A stretch of 64,000 nucleotides of DNA from Pseudomonas asiatica. Its GTDB lineage: Bacteria > Pseudomonadota > Gammaproteobacteria > Pseudomonadales > Pseudomonadaceae. Position numbers and translations under genes: made by a program. The notes beneath the pieces were generated by a model. That model saw only the letters and a list, made by a program, of their open reading frames with translations. It was not told where the DNA came from and did not search any database. Below, piece after piece: positions 24,619-33,864 of the stretch (position 1 is the stretch's first letter; each line of letters begins with the position of its first letter). Location: NCBI RefSeq assembly GCF_040214835.1, contig NZ_CP157874.1, forward strand, positions 2,608,001-2,672,000, written 5' to 3'.

Positions 24619-25973
24619 TGGAGCAATCGGGCTCCGGCGAGTTCGCCTATCGCAAGGTCTATCGCTACCTGGAAGCCCTGATCGACCAGGCGCCACGCAG
24701 TGGCCCGTGCCGATTGCCGTCGTTGCGCGTGTTGGCCCGGCGGTTACGGGTGTCATTGGCCACCGTGCAGAGTGCCTACAGCCTGCTGGAAGAAGAGGGC
24801 CGCGTGCAGTGCCTGCCCAGGTCGGGCTATTACGTACAGGGCGCTGCCAAGGGGGATGCTGCGGCCATGCCCCGGCAGGCACCCTTGCCGGCACAGCCGA
24901 TGCTTGAGCGCACCCTGTTCACCCACGAGCGGCGCCTGGCACGTCAGCGCACGCACAGTGTCGCCCCGTGGGACGCGCCCGGCAGCGCCCGCCTGCGCAA
25001 TGCCATCGCCGAACGCTATACCCGTTCCTCCCACCAGTACTGGCGTGCCGAGGACGTGCAGCTGGCGCCAGATGTGCAGGCGTTGCTGGAGACTTTGCTG
25101 GCGGCGCTGGCCCTGCAAGGCGGGACCGTGGTGGTGCACTCGCCCTGTTGCTGGCAGGTGCTGCGTGCGTTGGCCCGTGCCGACATGCGAGTGCTGGAGG
25201 TACCACTGGATACCCGCGGCAACCCGGACCTGCGCGCCCTGGCCCGGCTGCTGGCCAGCGAGCCAGTGTGCATGCTGGTCATGCCATCGTGCCTTGGCAT
25301 GCCGCAGGGGCGGCTGGTTTCACTGCACTATCAGCAGCAGCTTGGCCAGCTGCTTGGCCAGCACCCTGTATGGTTGCTGGAGAACGACCTGGACAGCGAG
25401 CACTGTTACAGCGGGCCGCCGAATACGCGCCTGCGCGATTGGGTCGATCCTCGTTGGCTATTGGTGATGGGGGCGTTCGATGCCGCAGTGGGGAGCGAGG
25501 CGCCCTATGCCTACCTGCTGGGCCATGATGCCGTGCTGGCCCGGGCTTTCGCTGAGCGTGCATTTCGGCTTGCACCGCTTCGCCTGCAAGCGCTGGCGCA
25601 CATGCTGGGCAAAGGCGAGATCGAGGCGCAACTGGTGCGGCTGCGCACCGACCTGCAAAAGCGCATGCAGTGCCTGGCGCGTGAGTTGCAGCTGCAGTTC
25701 GGCCAGCGGGTGGTGTTGGAAACGCCGGAGGGTGGCCGGACACTGTGGGTGCGCTTTCGCCAGCCACTGCCGTGGGAGGGTATTGCTGCAGCGCTGGCTG
25801 GTTCAGCACTGCATGCCCTGCCGGGCGAGCAGTTCAGCCTGCAGGGTCGCTACCAACAGTGTCTGGCGATGGCGTGGCTGGGTGATCACCCGGGGGAGCT
25901 GCAACAGGCGGTAGAGCGCCTGGCTCAGGTGCTGGAACTGCGCTGTGGCCGGCCTGCCGGCGCTACACTTTGA
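24618..25973 (+). CDS. MocR-type GntR regulator with degenerate aminotransferase domain
   Basis: 451 residues. The N-terminal GntR winged helix is clear ('LPSLRVLARRLRVSLATVQS', 'LEEEGRVQCLPRSGYYVQ'). The remainder has the class I aminotransferase fold of MocR proteins, but the PLP-lysine segment, usually (T/S)-F-S-K near 'LxPGLRLGY', reads 'LLVMGAFDAAVGSEAPYAYL' with no lysine. The preceding 'DDY' element is 'NDL'. It probably cannot form the PLP Schiff base. ATG at 24618 is preferred over the TTG at 24615. Its partner is the uncharacterised gene just upstream. Confidence 0.85.
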   Translation: MEQSGSGEFAYRKVYRYLEALIDQAPRSGPCRLPSLRVLARRLRVSLATVQSAYSLLEEEGRVQCLPRSGYYVQGAAKGDAAAMPRQAPLPAQPMLERTLFTHERRLARQRTHSVAPWDAPGSARLRNAIAERYTRSSHQYWRAEDVQLAPDVQALLETLLAALALQGGTVVVHSPCCWQVLRALARADMRVLEVPLDTRGNPDLRALARLLASEPVCMLVMPSCLGMPQGRLVSLHYQQQLGQLLGQHPVWLLENDLDSEHCYSGPPNTRLRDWVDPRWLLVMGAFDAAVGSEAPYAYLLGHDAVLARAFAERAFRLAPLRLQALAHMLGKGEIEAQLVRLRTDLQKRMQCLARELQLQFGQRVVLETPEGGRTLWVRFRQPLPWEGIAAALAGSALHALPGEQFSLQGRYQQCLAMAWLGDHPGELQQAVERLAQVLELRCGRPAGATL

Positions 25974-26038
25974 GCCGCCGGGGTTGCTCGGGCTGCGCTG
26001 TCGTGCAGGGAGCAATGTTCAAGAGCGTGTCACATTCC

Positions 26039-26140
26039 CTGTGGGAGCGGGCGTGCCCGCGAAGCGTACAACACGGTGCATGGCACCGGCTTCGCCGGTG
26101 TTCGCGGCGGTTCGACGCCTCGACACGCCCGCTCCCACAG
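26039..26140. repeat. REP pair (GTGGGAGCGGG type)
   Basis: Inverted arms CTGTGGGAGCGGGCGTG (26039-26055) and its exact complement (26124-26140) enclose a shorter CACCGGC/GCCGGTG hairpin. Typical pseudomonad REP doublet between the MocR gene and the convergent MFS gene. Confidence 0.85.
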
Positions 26141-26161
26141 TTGTTCCATGAGCGCAGCCTG

Positions 26162-27472
26162 TCAGCAATTCGCTTGCTCCTGCCCTTGCCGCAAGCGGTT
26201 ACTGACCAGCGCTGCCACCACCAGCAACGCGGCGATGATCCACAAGCCATTGCGGGTACTGCCGGTGGCCTGCTCGATCAGGCCCATCACCGATGGGCCG
26301 ACGAAACCGCCAAACAGGCCGCAGGTGGTGACAAAGGCCAGCCCTGCCGCCAAGGCACTGCCACTCAGGCGGCTGGAGGGGAAGACGAAGATGATCGACT
26401 GCACCACGAACAGCATCAGGGCAGTCAGCGAAAACCCGATCAGGCCGATGAACGAGTTCGCCAGCGACGCCAGCAGCAGCCCGGCCGCCATGGTCAGCAG
26501 GCCGCAGAACAGCAGGGTGCGGCAACGGCTCGGCGAGGTGGCCAGGCGCGGGAAGGTGGCGGCGCCGATGGCGGCAGCAATCCACGGTACGGCGGTCAGC
26601 AGGCCGACCTGGAAGGGCGACAGCGCGCCGTAGGTGCCGATGATGCCCGGCAGGAAGAAAATTACCGTGTAGATGGTGATCTGGTGCACGAAGTACACCA
26701 CGATCGCCAGCCAGATCTGCCGGTCGCGGAACATCTGCCCCAACTTGCTCTGCTGCGGTGCGGCGGCCCGCTCCGCAGCCAGGCGGCGCTCGATGTCCGC
26801 GGCTTCGGCGGCCGACAGCCAGGGCGCCGAGGCTGGGCCATCGGGCAGTTTCTTCCATACCACATAAGCCAGCGCCACCGCCGGCAGGCCCTCGAGCACG
26901 AACAGCCATTGCCAGCCGTGCCAGCCCAGCACACCGTCCATTTCCAGCAGGGCACCCCCCAGCGGGCCGCTGAGGATGTTGGCCAGGCACACGCCCAGCA
27001 GGAAGTAACCCGTGGCGCGGGCACGCTGTTCACGGTCGAACCAGTAGGTCAGGTACAGCATCACACCGGGGAACAGACCCGCTTCGGCGACCCCGAGCAA
27101 CAGGCGCATGACGTAGAACGAGGTTTCGCCCTGGACGAAGGCCATGCCCGCCGAGAGCAGGCCCCAGGTGATCATGATGCGGGTGATCCAGAAGCGTGCG
27201 CCCACCCGATGCATGATCAGGTTGCTGGGTACTTCGGCCAGGGCGTAGGTGAGGAAGAACAGGCCGGCGCCCAGGCCATAGGCCGCTGCCGACAGGCCGA
27301 GGTCGATGCCCATGCTGGCCTTGGCCAGGGCAATGTTGGTCCGGTCAAGGAAGCTCATCACGTAGACAACGATGAGCAGTGGCATCAATTTGCGCAGCAG
27401 CAGGCCGTTCAGGCGCTGTTCGGTGGTGGCGGCAGGGGCGGGTGCCGCTGCAGTACCGGTGAGGATTGTCAT
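26162..27472 (-). CDS. MFS transporter, anion:cation symporter type (sugar acid)
   Basis: 436 residues with 12 predicted membrane segments. 'VVYVMSFLDRTNIALAKASM' in TM1 and 'YALAEVPSNLIMHRVGARFW' are hallmarks of the ACS/phthalate-hexuronate branch that carries sugar acids such as galactonate and glucarate. ATG at 27472 begins 'MTILTGTAAAP'; upstream codons are not conserved in style. It is followed on the same operon side by (and lies downstream of) the enolase-superfamily dehydratase at 27538, pointing to that enzyme's substrate as cargo. Confidence 0.9.
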   Translation of the reverse strand: MTILTGTAAAPAPAATTEQRLNGLLLRKLMPLLIVVYVMSFLDRTNIALAKASMGIDLGLSAAAYGLGAGLFFLTYALAEVPSNLIMHRVGARFWITRIMITWGLLSAGMAFVQGETSFYVMRLLLGVAEAGLFPGVMLYLTYWFDREQRARATGYFLLGVCLANILSGPLGGALLEMDGVLGWHGWQWLFVLEGLPAVALAYVVWKKLPDGPASAPWLSAAEAADIERRLAAERAAAPQQSKLGQMFRDRQIWLAIVVYFVHQITIYTVIFFLPGIIGTYGALSPFQVGLLTAVPWIAAAIGAATFPRLATSPSRCRTLLFCGLLTMAAGLLLASLANSFIGLIGFSLTALMLFVVQSIIFVFPSSRLSGSALAAGLAFVTTCGLFGGFVGPSVMGLIEQATGSTRNGLWIIAALLVVAALVSNRLRQGQEQANC

Positions 27473-27537
27473 TGTTTTTTCCCCGTGGAAAGTGCTGGTG
27501 GCGTGCCGCGCAAAGGCGGCACACCCAGGTAGGTGGG

Positions 27538-28851
27538 TCAGGAACGGTTGATGTCGAGCCACACCGCGCCGTTGGGGTACTGGTAGCGCTCCAGGGTCTC
27601 GGCATGCATTTCAATGCTGTAGCCCGGGCGTTGCGGTGGCATGTAGCGCCCGCGGCGGATCACCACCGGGTCGATGAAATGCTCGTGCAGGTGGTCGACG
27701 TACTCCAGCACCCGGTTGTGCAGCGAGGCCGATACCGCGATGTAGTCGAACAGGGCAATGTTCTGCACATATTCGCACAGGCCGACACCGCCGCCGTGCG
27801 GGCACACCGGTACGTCGTACCTGGCCGCCATCAGCAGCACGATCAGCACTTCGTTCAGGCCACCCAGGCGGGCCGCGTCCAGTTGGCAGAAGTCCAGCGC
27901 GCCGGCCTGGAACATCTGCTTGAACATCACCCGGTTGTGGCAATGTTCACCGGTGGCCACGCCAATCGGGGCAATGCGCTGGCGGATGGTGGCGTGCCCG
28001 AGGATGTCGTCCGGGCTGGTCGGCTCTTCGATCCACAGTGGCTCGAAGGCGGCCAGGCGGCGCATGTTGGCGACGGATTCCTCGACGCCCCATACTTGGT
28101 TGGCATCCATCATCAGGGTGCGCTCCCAGCCAATTTCGTCGCGCAGGATGCTGGCGCGGCGAATGTCTTCCTCCAGGTCCGCGCCGATCTTCTGCTTGAT
28201 GTGGGTCCAGCCATCTTCCACCGCCTCGCGGGCCAGCTTGCGCATCTTTTCTTCGCTGTAGCCCAGCCAGCCCGGCGCGGTGGTGTAGCCGGGGTAGCCT
28301 TCGCGCAGCATCTGCGCTTCGCGCTGGGCCTTGCCCGGGGCCTGGCGGCGCAGCAGGGCGATGGCTTCTTCGGGGGTGAGCACATCGGTGACGTAGCTGA
28401 AGTCCAGGCAGCGCACCAGCTGCTCGGGCGTCATGTCGGCCAGCAGCTTCCACACCGGCTTGCCTTCGTGCTTGGCCCACAGGTCCCACACGGCATTGAT
28501 GATCGCGGCGGTGGCCAGGTGGATCACGCCCTTTTCCGGGCCCAGCCAGCGCAACTGGCTGTCGCTGACGGTGAAGCGGTGCCAGAAACCGCCCATGTCG
28601 GCCGTGATTTCCTCCAGGGTGAGGCCGACGATCAGCGGCGCCAGCGACTGCACCGCGGCCGCGCAGATCTCGTTGCCACGGCCGATGGTGAAGGTCAGGC
28701 CGTGGCCTTCCAGGGCCTCGGCGTCGGTGTGCAGCACCACGTAGGCCGCCGAATAATCGGGGGCGCTGTTCATGGCGTCGGAGCCGTCCAGCGACAGCGA
28801 AGTGGGGAAACGAATGTCGCGAACGCTCAGGTGGGTAATACGTATGCTCAT
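27538..28851 (-). CDS. Enolase-superfamily sugar-acid dehydratase, L-fuconate dehydratase-like
   Basis: 437 residues, the length of FucD (about 436). It has the mandelate racemase-group residues: 'WTHIKQKIGAD' with the KxK pair, metal ligands in 'LMMDANQVW', 'LWIEEPTSPDD' and 'GVATGEHCHNR', and 'VCPHGGGVGLCEYVQ' with the conserved His. 'SDQ'-like and 'RCLDFSYVTD' segments also fit FucD. It would dehydrate L-fuconate or a related acid to a 2-keto-3-deoxy acid. The gene lies between an MFS transporter (same strand) and a divergent LysR. Other 6-carbon acid substrates cannot be excluded. Confidence 0.88.
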   Translation of the reverse strand: MSIRITHLSVRDIRFPTSLSLDGSDAMNSAPDYSAAYVVLHTDAEALEGHGLTFTIGRGNEICAAAVQSLAPLIVGLTLEEITADMGGFWHRFTVSDSQLRWLGPEKGVIHLATAAIINAVWDLWAKHEGKPVWKLLADMTPEQLVRCLDFSYVTDVLTPEEAIALLRRQAPGKAQREAQMLREGYPGYTTAPGWLGYSEEKMRKLAREAVEDGWTHIKQKIGADLEEDIRRASILRDEIGWERTLMMDANQVWGVEESVANMRRLAAFEPLWIEEPTSPDDILGHATIRQRIAPIGVATGEHCHNRVMFKQMFQAGALDFCQLDAARLGGLNEVLIVLLMAARYDVPVCPHGGGVGLCEYVQNIALFDYIAVSASLHNRVLEYVDHLHEHFIDPVVIRRGRYMPPQRPGYSIEMHAETLERYQYPNGAVWLDINRS

Positions 28852-28952
28852 GGTCGGCTCTTGTTCTGTTCAAGCACTGGGAGACCTGACTGTAGGTTGT
28901 CGAGCGATACAGGCATAATCGCCAAATCTTAACCAGCGATACCGGATTCGAT

Positions 28953-29900
28953 ATGTCTCGCTTGCCACCCGACAGCGCAAAGGCGCCTGCCAGCCTCGGC
29001 GCATTGAAGATCTCCAGCCGGCAGATCACGCTGCTCAACGCCTTGGGCGAGTTCGCTAACCTGCGCCGTGCTGCCGCGGCGATGCACACCACGCAACCGG
29101 CAGCGAGCCTGTTGCTGCAACAGCTCGAGGAGCGCCTTGGCGTACGCTTGTTCGAGCGTTTGCCACGGGGCATGCAAGCGACGCTGTATGGCGAAGTGAT
29201 GATCCGCTATGCGCAGAACGCGCTGCATGAGTTCGAGCACGCCCAGGCGCAGATTGCCGAGCTGGCGCGCGGGGCCCAGGGCCTGGTGCGGGTGGGCAGC
29301 GTCATGGGCCCGGTGCCGGGTGTGCTGACCAAGGCGGTACTGGCCTACAAGCGCGACCACCCCAAAGTGCGCATTTCCCTGGAGGTCGGCACCAGCGACA
29401 CCTTGCTGCCGGCCTTGCTGCGTGGCGACTTCGACATGGTGGTGGGGCGCCTGCCGGACCAGAGCGACAGCCAGGACCTGAACATCGAACTGTTCGAAGG
29501 CGGTGAGCAGATGCGCGTTATTGCCCGCGCAGGCCACCCGCTGGCCAATGCCACCGGGCTGCAACTGGCTGACCTGGTGGCCTTGACCTGGATACTGCAC
29601 CCCATCGGCAGCCCGATGCGCCGCCGCGTCGAAAGCGCGTTGCAGGCCGGCGGCATGGTGCAGTCGCTGGATATCGTCGAAACTGCCTCGATCCTGGCTA
29701 CCACCGCCATGCTCGAAGCCTCCGAGATGATTGCGGTGGTGCCCGATGACGTGGCCAAGCATTATGCCCGCTATGGCATGGTCGCCATCCTGCCGGTGGA
29801 ACTGCCGCTGGCGATGGCCAACCTGGGCGTGTTGACCCTGCGCTCGCGGCCCAACTCGGTTGCCCTGGACACCTTGCTGCACTACCTGCGGGCGCAATAG
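28953..29900 (+). CDS. LysR-family transcriptional regulator
   Basis: 315 residues: 'ALGEFANLRRAAAAMHTTQP' and 'ASLLLQQLEERLGVRLFERL' form the winged helix, with a GbpR/sugar-type effector domain after it. It is divergent from the dehydratase gene across about 100 bp, so control of the dehydratase/transporter pair is likely. A second LysR gene follows 35 bp later. Confidence 0.92.
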   Translation: MSRLPPDSAKAPASLGALKISSRQITLLNALGEFANLRRAAAAMHTTQPAASLLLQQLEERLGVRLFERLPRGMQATLYGEVMIRYAQNALHEFEHAQAQIAELARGAQGLVRVGSVMGPVPGVLTKAVLAYKRDHPKVRISLEVGTSDTLLPALLRGDFDMVVGRLPDQSDSQDLNIELFEGGEQMRVIARAGHPLANATGLQLADLVALTWILHPIGSPMRRRVESALQAGGMVQSLDIVETASILATTAMLEASEMIAVVPDDVAKHYARYGMVAILPVELPLAMANLGVLTLRSRPNSVALDTLLHYLRAQ

Positions 29901-29934
29901 CCCTGCCTTTTCACTTGCCTGAGGCCCTGCGTCG

Positions 29935-30888
29935 ATGCCGCCGGACATGACCCATTCCAGCTTTTGCAACTGGATCCGCTACAAGCACCTGGTGCTGATC
30001 GACACCTTGGCGCGCACCCGCAACATGCACGCCACCGCCACGCGCATGAACCTGAGCCAGCCGGCACTGAGCAAGATGTTGCGTGACCTTGAGGAGCAGT
30101 TCGGCTTCGCCCTGTTCGAACGCCTGCCGCGGAGCATGCCACCCACCGAACTGGGCGAATATGTGGTGCGTTATGCTCAAGGCGCGCTGGCCGAGTCGCA
30201 ACAGTTCGTCGATCAGGTAAACCGCCTGCGCAACGGCGGGCACGGCTTTATCCGCGTCGGTGGGATATTTGCCGCCACCGCGCTGGTGCTGCCGCAGGCC
30301 ATCGCCGCGATCAAGGCGCGCAGCCCGTTGCTGTCGATCGAAGTGGTGGAGCATTCCAGCGATCACTTGTTGACCATGCTGGAGCAGAACAAGCTCGACA
30401 TCATGATTGGCCGCTTCACTGAAGAACGCTTCAGCCAGCTGTTCGACTTCCAGCCCCTGGAGCCGGAACCGTTCAGCCTGGTGGTCAACAGCGAGCACCC
30501 GCTCAACCAGCTGGAAAGCACGCCACTGACGGCGCTGGGCGACTGGCCGTGGGTGCTGTACCCGGTGGGCACGCCGATTCGCAACCGCCTGGAGCAGGCC
30601 TTCCGGGTTGCCGGCATCGCCACGCCTGCCGACAGCGTCGAAACCATCTCCATGCCGATGTTCCTGCAATTGCTGCAGGCGGCGCCGATGATCGCCATGT
30701 TGCCGCGCTCGATGGTTGCCGCGCAGCTGGCCAGCGGCCAACTGAAAGAACTGCGCAGCCCCTTGCACCTGGCGGCGCTGGAGTACGGCGTGGTTACCCG
30801 CAAGGACGAGCCGCTGAGCGCTTCGGCCCGGGCGTTTGTCGAGATTTTGCTGGAGGGCGCACGGCGCCGTGAGCAGGAACAGAGATAA
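29935..30888 (+). CDS. LysR-family transcriptional regulator
   Basis: 317 residues with 'TLARTRNMHATATRMNLSQP' and 'ALSKMLRDLEEQFGFALFER'; similar in style to its upstream neighbour (both have 'LFERLPR.M' after the wing), which suggests an old duplication. ATG at 29935 or at 29947 ('MTHSSFCNW') is possible. It precedes the UxaA-type operon by about 320 bp and may regulate it. Confidence 0.9.
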   Translation: MPPDMTHSSFCNWIRYKHLVLIDTLARTRNMHATATRMNLSQPALSKMLRDLEEQFGFALFERLPRSMPPTELGEYVVRYAQGALAESQQFVDQVNRLRNGGHGFIRVGGIFAATALVLPQAIAAIKARSPLLSIEVVEHSSDHLLTMLEQNKLDIMIGRFTEERFSQLFDFQPLEPEPFSLVVNSEHPLNQLESTPLTALGDWPWVLYPVGTPIRNRLEQAFRVAGIATPADSVETISMPMFLQLLQAAPMIAMLPRSMVAAQLASGQLKELRSPLHLAALEYGVVTRKDEPLSASARAFVEILLEGARRREQEQR

Positions 30889-30910
30889 AGCCACCTGATA
30901 CGCGGTCAAC

Positions 30911-31027
30911 TGTAGGAGCGGCCTTGCGTCGCGAAAGGGCTGCGAAGCAGCCCCAGGGTTTCAGCGCAGAAGCACGAATTGCCGGGGCTGCTTTGCAGCC
31001 CTTTCGCGACGCAAGGCCGCTCCTACA
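30911..31027. repeat. REP pair (TGTAGGAGCGGCC type), 33-bp perfect arms
   Basis: Arms 30911-30943 and 30995-31027 are perfect complements over 33 bp, beginning TGTAGGAGCGGCCTTG. Lies between the second LysR gene and the UxaA-type gene. Confidence 0.9.
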
Positions 31028-31209
31028 AGGATCCGCGCAGCTGCCAAAAAATGGTCTTCATAGGCGATTGATAAACACGCGCTTAGACCGGCTTTTGATA
31101 ACCCAGGGTTATCGCACGATCGGATCATCTCATTGGGAATGTTGCCCAAGGCTTCTTACAGTGGTCGCAGCCATAACAAGAAGCCAGCCGCACCGCCCTG
31201 AGAGGTCCC

Positions 31210-32751
31210 ATGCAACTGATTGCCAAGTCCGGTGACCTTGCCGTCATCCGCCTCAACCCGCTGGACAACGTGCTCATTGCCCGCCAGGCCCTGCCGCAAG
31301 GCCTGCGCCTGGACGCCGAGGCGATTACCGTGCGCCAGCCGATCCCCTCGGGCCACAAGCTCGCTACCGAACGTGTGGAGCAGGGCCAGCCCCTGCGCCG
31401 TTACGGGCAGATCATCGGTTTTGCCTCGCAGGCCATCGACGCCGGCGAACACGTGCATGTGCACAATGTGCAGATGGGCGATTTCGCCCGTGACTACGCC
31501 TTCGGTGTCGACACCCGCAGCCAGCCCGGCCGCGAGGCGCAGTTCCAGGGCATCGTGCGCGCCGATGGCCGGGTCGCCACCCGCAACTACATCGGCATCC
31601 TCACCTCGGTGAACTGCTCGGCGACCGTGGCTCGGGCTGTGGCCGACCATTTTCGCCGCGACATCCACCCTGAAGTGCTGGCCGATTACCCGAACATCGA
31701 CGGCGTGGTAGCGCTGACCCACGGCGCCGGCTGTGCGGTGGACCCCAGCGGTGAAGCCTTGGGCCTGTTGCGTCGCACCCTGGCCGGGTACGCCGTACAC
31801 CCCAATTTCGCTGCCGTGCTGATCATCGGCCTGGGCTGCGAAACCAACCAGATCGAAAGCTTGCTGGAAACCCAGGGCCTGCAGGCCAGCGCCCAGCTGC
31901 GCCCCTTCACCATCCAGGGTATCGGCGGCACCAGCAAAACCATCGCCGCCGGTATCGACCAGGTCAAGGCGCTGCTGGCCGAGGCCAACCAGGTGCAGCG
32001 CCAGCCGGTCAGTGCGCGGCACCTGGTGGTCGGCCTGCAATGTGGTGGTTCCGATGGCTATTCCGGCATTACCGCCAACCCGGCGCTGGGCAATGCCGTC
32101 GACCGCCTGGTGGCCGCCGGTGGCACCGCGATTCTCTCCGAGACCCCGGAAATCTACGGTGCCGAGCACCTGCTGACCCGCCGTGCGGTCAGCCGCGAGG
32201 TCGGCGAAAAGCTGGTGGCCCGCATCCGCTGGTGGGAAGACTACTGCCAGCGCATGAACGCCGAACTGAACAACAACCCCTCGGCCGGCAACAAGGCCGG
32301 GGGCCTGACCACCATCCTCGAGAAGTCCCTCGGTGCGGTGGCCAAGGCCGGTTCCAGCAACCTGGTCGATGTGTACCAGTACGCGGAAGCGGTGCGCGCC
32401 CAGGGTCTGGTGTTCATGGACACCCCCGGTTACGACCCGGTTTCGGCCACCGGCCAGGTGGCTGGCGGGGCCAACCTGATCGCCTTCACCACCGGCCGTG
32501 GCTCGGCTTACGGCTGCGCCCCGGCGCCGTCGATCAAGCTGGCCACCAACAACCGGGTGTTCGAGCACCAGGAAGAAGACATGGACGTCAATTGCGGTGG
32601 CATCGCCGACGGCTCCACCAGCATCGAGGAACGCGGCGCGTTCATCTTCGAACAGATGCTGCGCATCGCTTCCGGTGAGCGCAGCAAGAGTGAGCTGCAC
32701 GGCTACGGGCAGAACGAATTCGTGCCCTGGCAGATCGGTGCCGTGACCTGA
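31210..32751 (+). CDS. UxaA-family sugar-acid dehydratase (altronate/galactarate dehydratase type)
   Basis: 513 residues. The N-terminal SAF-like domain (residues 1-90: 'NVLIARQALPQGLRLDAE', 'IPSGHKLA', 'GEHVHVHNVQMGDF') is fused to the catalytic domain, as in E. coli UxaA. The cysteine-bearing stretches 'TSVNCSATVAR', 'HGAGCAVDPSG', 'GLGCETNQIE', 'GLQCGGSDGYSG' and 'FTTGRGSAYGCAPAPSIK' are all present. UxaA enzymes dehydrate altronate, galactonate- or galactarate-type acids to 2-keto-3-deoxy acids. First gene of a four-gene run with Ldh, FAH and MFS genes. Confidence 0.9.
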   Translation: MQLIAKSGDLAVIRLNPLDNVLIARQALPQGLRLDAEAITVRQPIPSGHKLATERVEQGQPLRRYGQIIGFASQAIDAGEHVHVHNVQMGDFARDYAFGVDTRSQPGREAQFQGIVRADGRVATRNYIGILTSVNCSATVARAVADHFRRDIHPEVLADYPNIDGVVALTHGAGCAVDPSGEALGLLRRTLAGYAVHPNFAAVLIIGLGCETNQIESLLETQGLQASAQLRPFTIQGIGGTSKTIAAGIDQVKALLAEANQVQRQPVSARHLVVGLQCGGSDGYSGITANPALGNAVDRLVAAGGTAILSETPEIYGAEHLLTRRAVSREVGEKLVARIRWWEDYCQRMNAELNNNPSAGNKAGGLTTILEKSLGAVAKAGSSNLVDVYQYAEAVRAQGLVFMDTPGYDPVSATGQVAGGANLIAFTTGRGSAYGCAPAPSIKLATNNRVFEHQEEDMDVNCGGIADGSTSIEERGAFIFEQMLRIASGERSKSELHGYGQNEFVPWQIGAVT

Positions 32752-32785
32752 TCGCCAGCCCTGTCCCATTTCCGAGGCAACCGCA

Positions 32786-33844
32786 ATGACTCAAGCCACA
32801 CATTACAATGTGCAAGCGCTGACCACCTTCGTCGAGCGACTGTTCGAAAAGGCCGGCGCCGATGCCGAAGTCGCCCAGGTAGTGACCCGGGTACTGCTCG
32901 AAGGCGAATTGCTGGGCCATCGCACCCATGGCCTGAACCTGGTCAGCCGCTACATCGACGGCATGCTCGGCGGCCAGGTCAAGGCCCGCGCGCAGGCACT
33001 GGAGCAGGTATCGGACAGTGGCATTTCCAGCCTGTTCGATGGCCACTACGTGTTGGGGCCGTACTGCGTCAGCCGTGCCCTGGACTGCGCGGCAAAGGGC
33101 GCCACTTCGCAGGGTATCGGTATCGCCGTGGTGCGCCGTGCCGCGCATATCGGCTGCCTGGCAGCCTACCTCAAGCCCTACACCGACCAGGGCCTGGTAG
33201 CCATGCTGTATTCCTCGGACCCATCGGTAGGGCTGGTCTGCGCCCATGGTGGCGCCGACCCGGTGTACACCCCCAACCCGATTGCCGCGGGCATCCCGAC
33301 CCAGGGCGAGCCGATTCTGCTGGACGTCAGCATGTCCACCGTCACCCTCGGCCTGGTCGGCCAGTGTCGCGATGCCGGCAGCCGCCTGCCGCACCCGGTG
33401 CTGGTGAGCAATGACGGGCAACTGAGCGACGACCCGCGCGACTTCTTCACCAGCCCGCAAGGCAGCATCCTGCCCTTGGGTGGCCAGGCTTTTGGCCACA
33501 AAGGTTTCGCCCTGGCGCTGCTGGTCGAGGCCCTGACCTCGGGGCTGGCCGGCCATGGCCGCAAGGATGCACCAGACCAGTGGGGGGCCTCGGCCACCGC
33601 CGTGGTCATCGACCCGCGTTTCTTCGGCGGCCTGCAAGCGTTCACCGACGAAACCAGCTTCCTCGGCCAGCTGGTCCTGGCCAGCCGGCCACTCGACCCC
33701 GAGCGCCCGGTGCGCCTGCCTGGGCAGGCTGGCCTTGCCCTACGCCGCCAGGCCCTGGAGCAGGGCGCAAGCCTTTCGTCACAGCTGGTGGCCGACCTTG
33801 ACCGCCTGGCCGGGCAGCTGCAACTGCCGGCACTTTCCCAATGA
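32786..33844 (+). CDS. Ldh-family (malate/L-lactate/ureidoglycolate dehydrogenase type) oxidoreductase
   Basis: 352 residues of the type 2 malate/L-lactate dehydrogenase family: 'GHRTHGLNLVSRYIDGM' (the family's RS/THG motif with the catalytic His), 'VRRAAHIGCLAAYLKPYT' and 'NPIAAGIPTQGEPILLDVSM'. These enzymes use NAD(P)(H) on 2-keto or 2-hydroxy acids. Placement between a dehydratase and an FAH-fold gene suggests oxidation or reduction of the 2-keto-3-deoxy acid. The stop overlaps a possible FAH start at 33841 (ATGA). Confidence 0.88.
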   Translation: MTQATHYNVQALTTFVERLFEKAGADAEVAQVVTRVLLEGELLGHRTHGLNLVSRYIDGMLGGQVKARAQALEQVSDSGISSLFDGHYVLGPYCVSRALDCAAKGATSQGIGIAVVRRAAHIGCLAAYLKPYTDQGLVAMLYSSDPSVGLVCAHGGADPVYTPNPIAAGIPTQGEPILLDVSMSTVTLGLVGQCRDAGSRLPHPVLVSNDGQLSDDPRDFFTSPQGSILPLGGQAFGHKGFALALLVEALTSGLAGHGRKDAPDQWGASATAVVIDPRFFGGLQAFTDETSFLGQLVLASRPLDPERPVRLPGQAGLALRRQALEQGASLSSQLVADLDRLAGQLQLPALSQ

Positions 33845-33864
33845 ATGACAGTAAGGGTACACAG

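Noticed and set aside
25970..27532. A 520-aa plus-strand frame opposite the MFS gene, with others at 27466-28932 and 37126-38331
   Set aside because: All are shadows of intact minus- or plus-strand genes; composition is Gln/Arg/Gly-rich without recognisable domains.
31156..32769. A 537-aa open frame antisense to the UxaA-type gene
   Set aside because: Rich in Gly/Ala/His with no domain; the plus-strand gene is complete with all family motifs.
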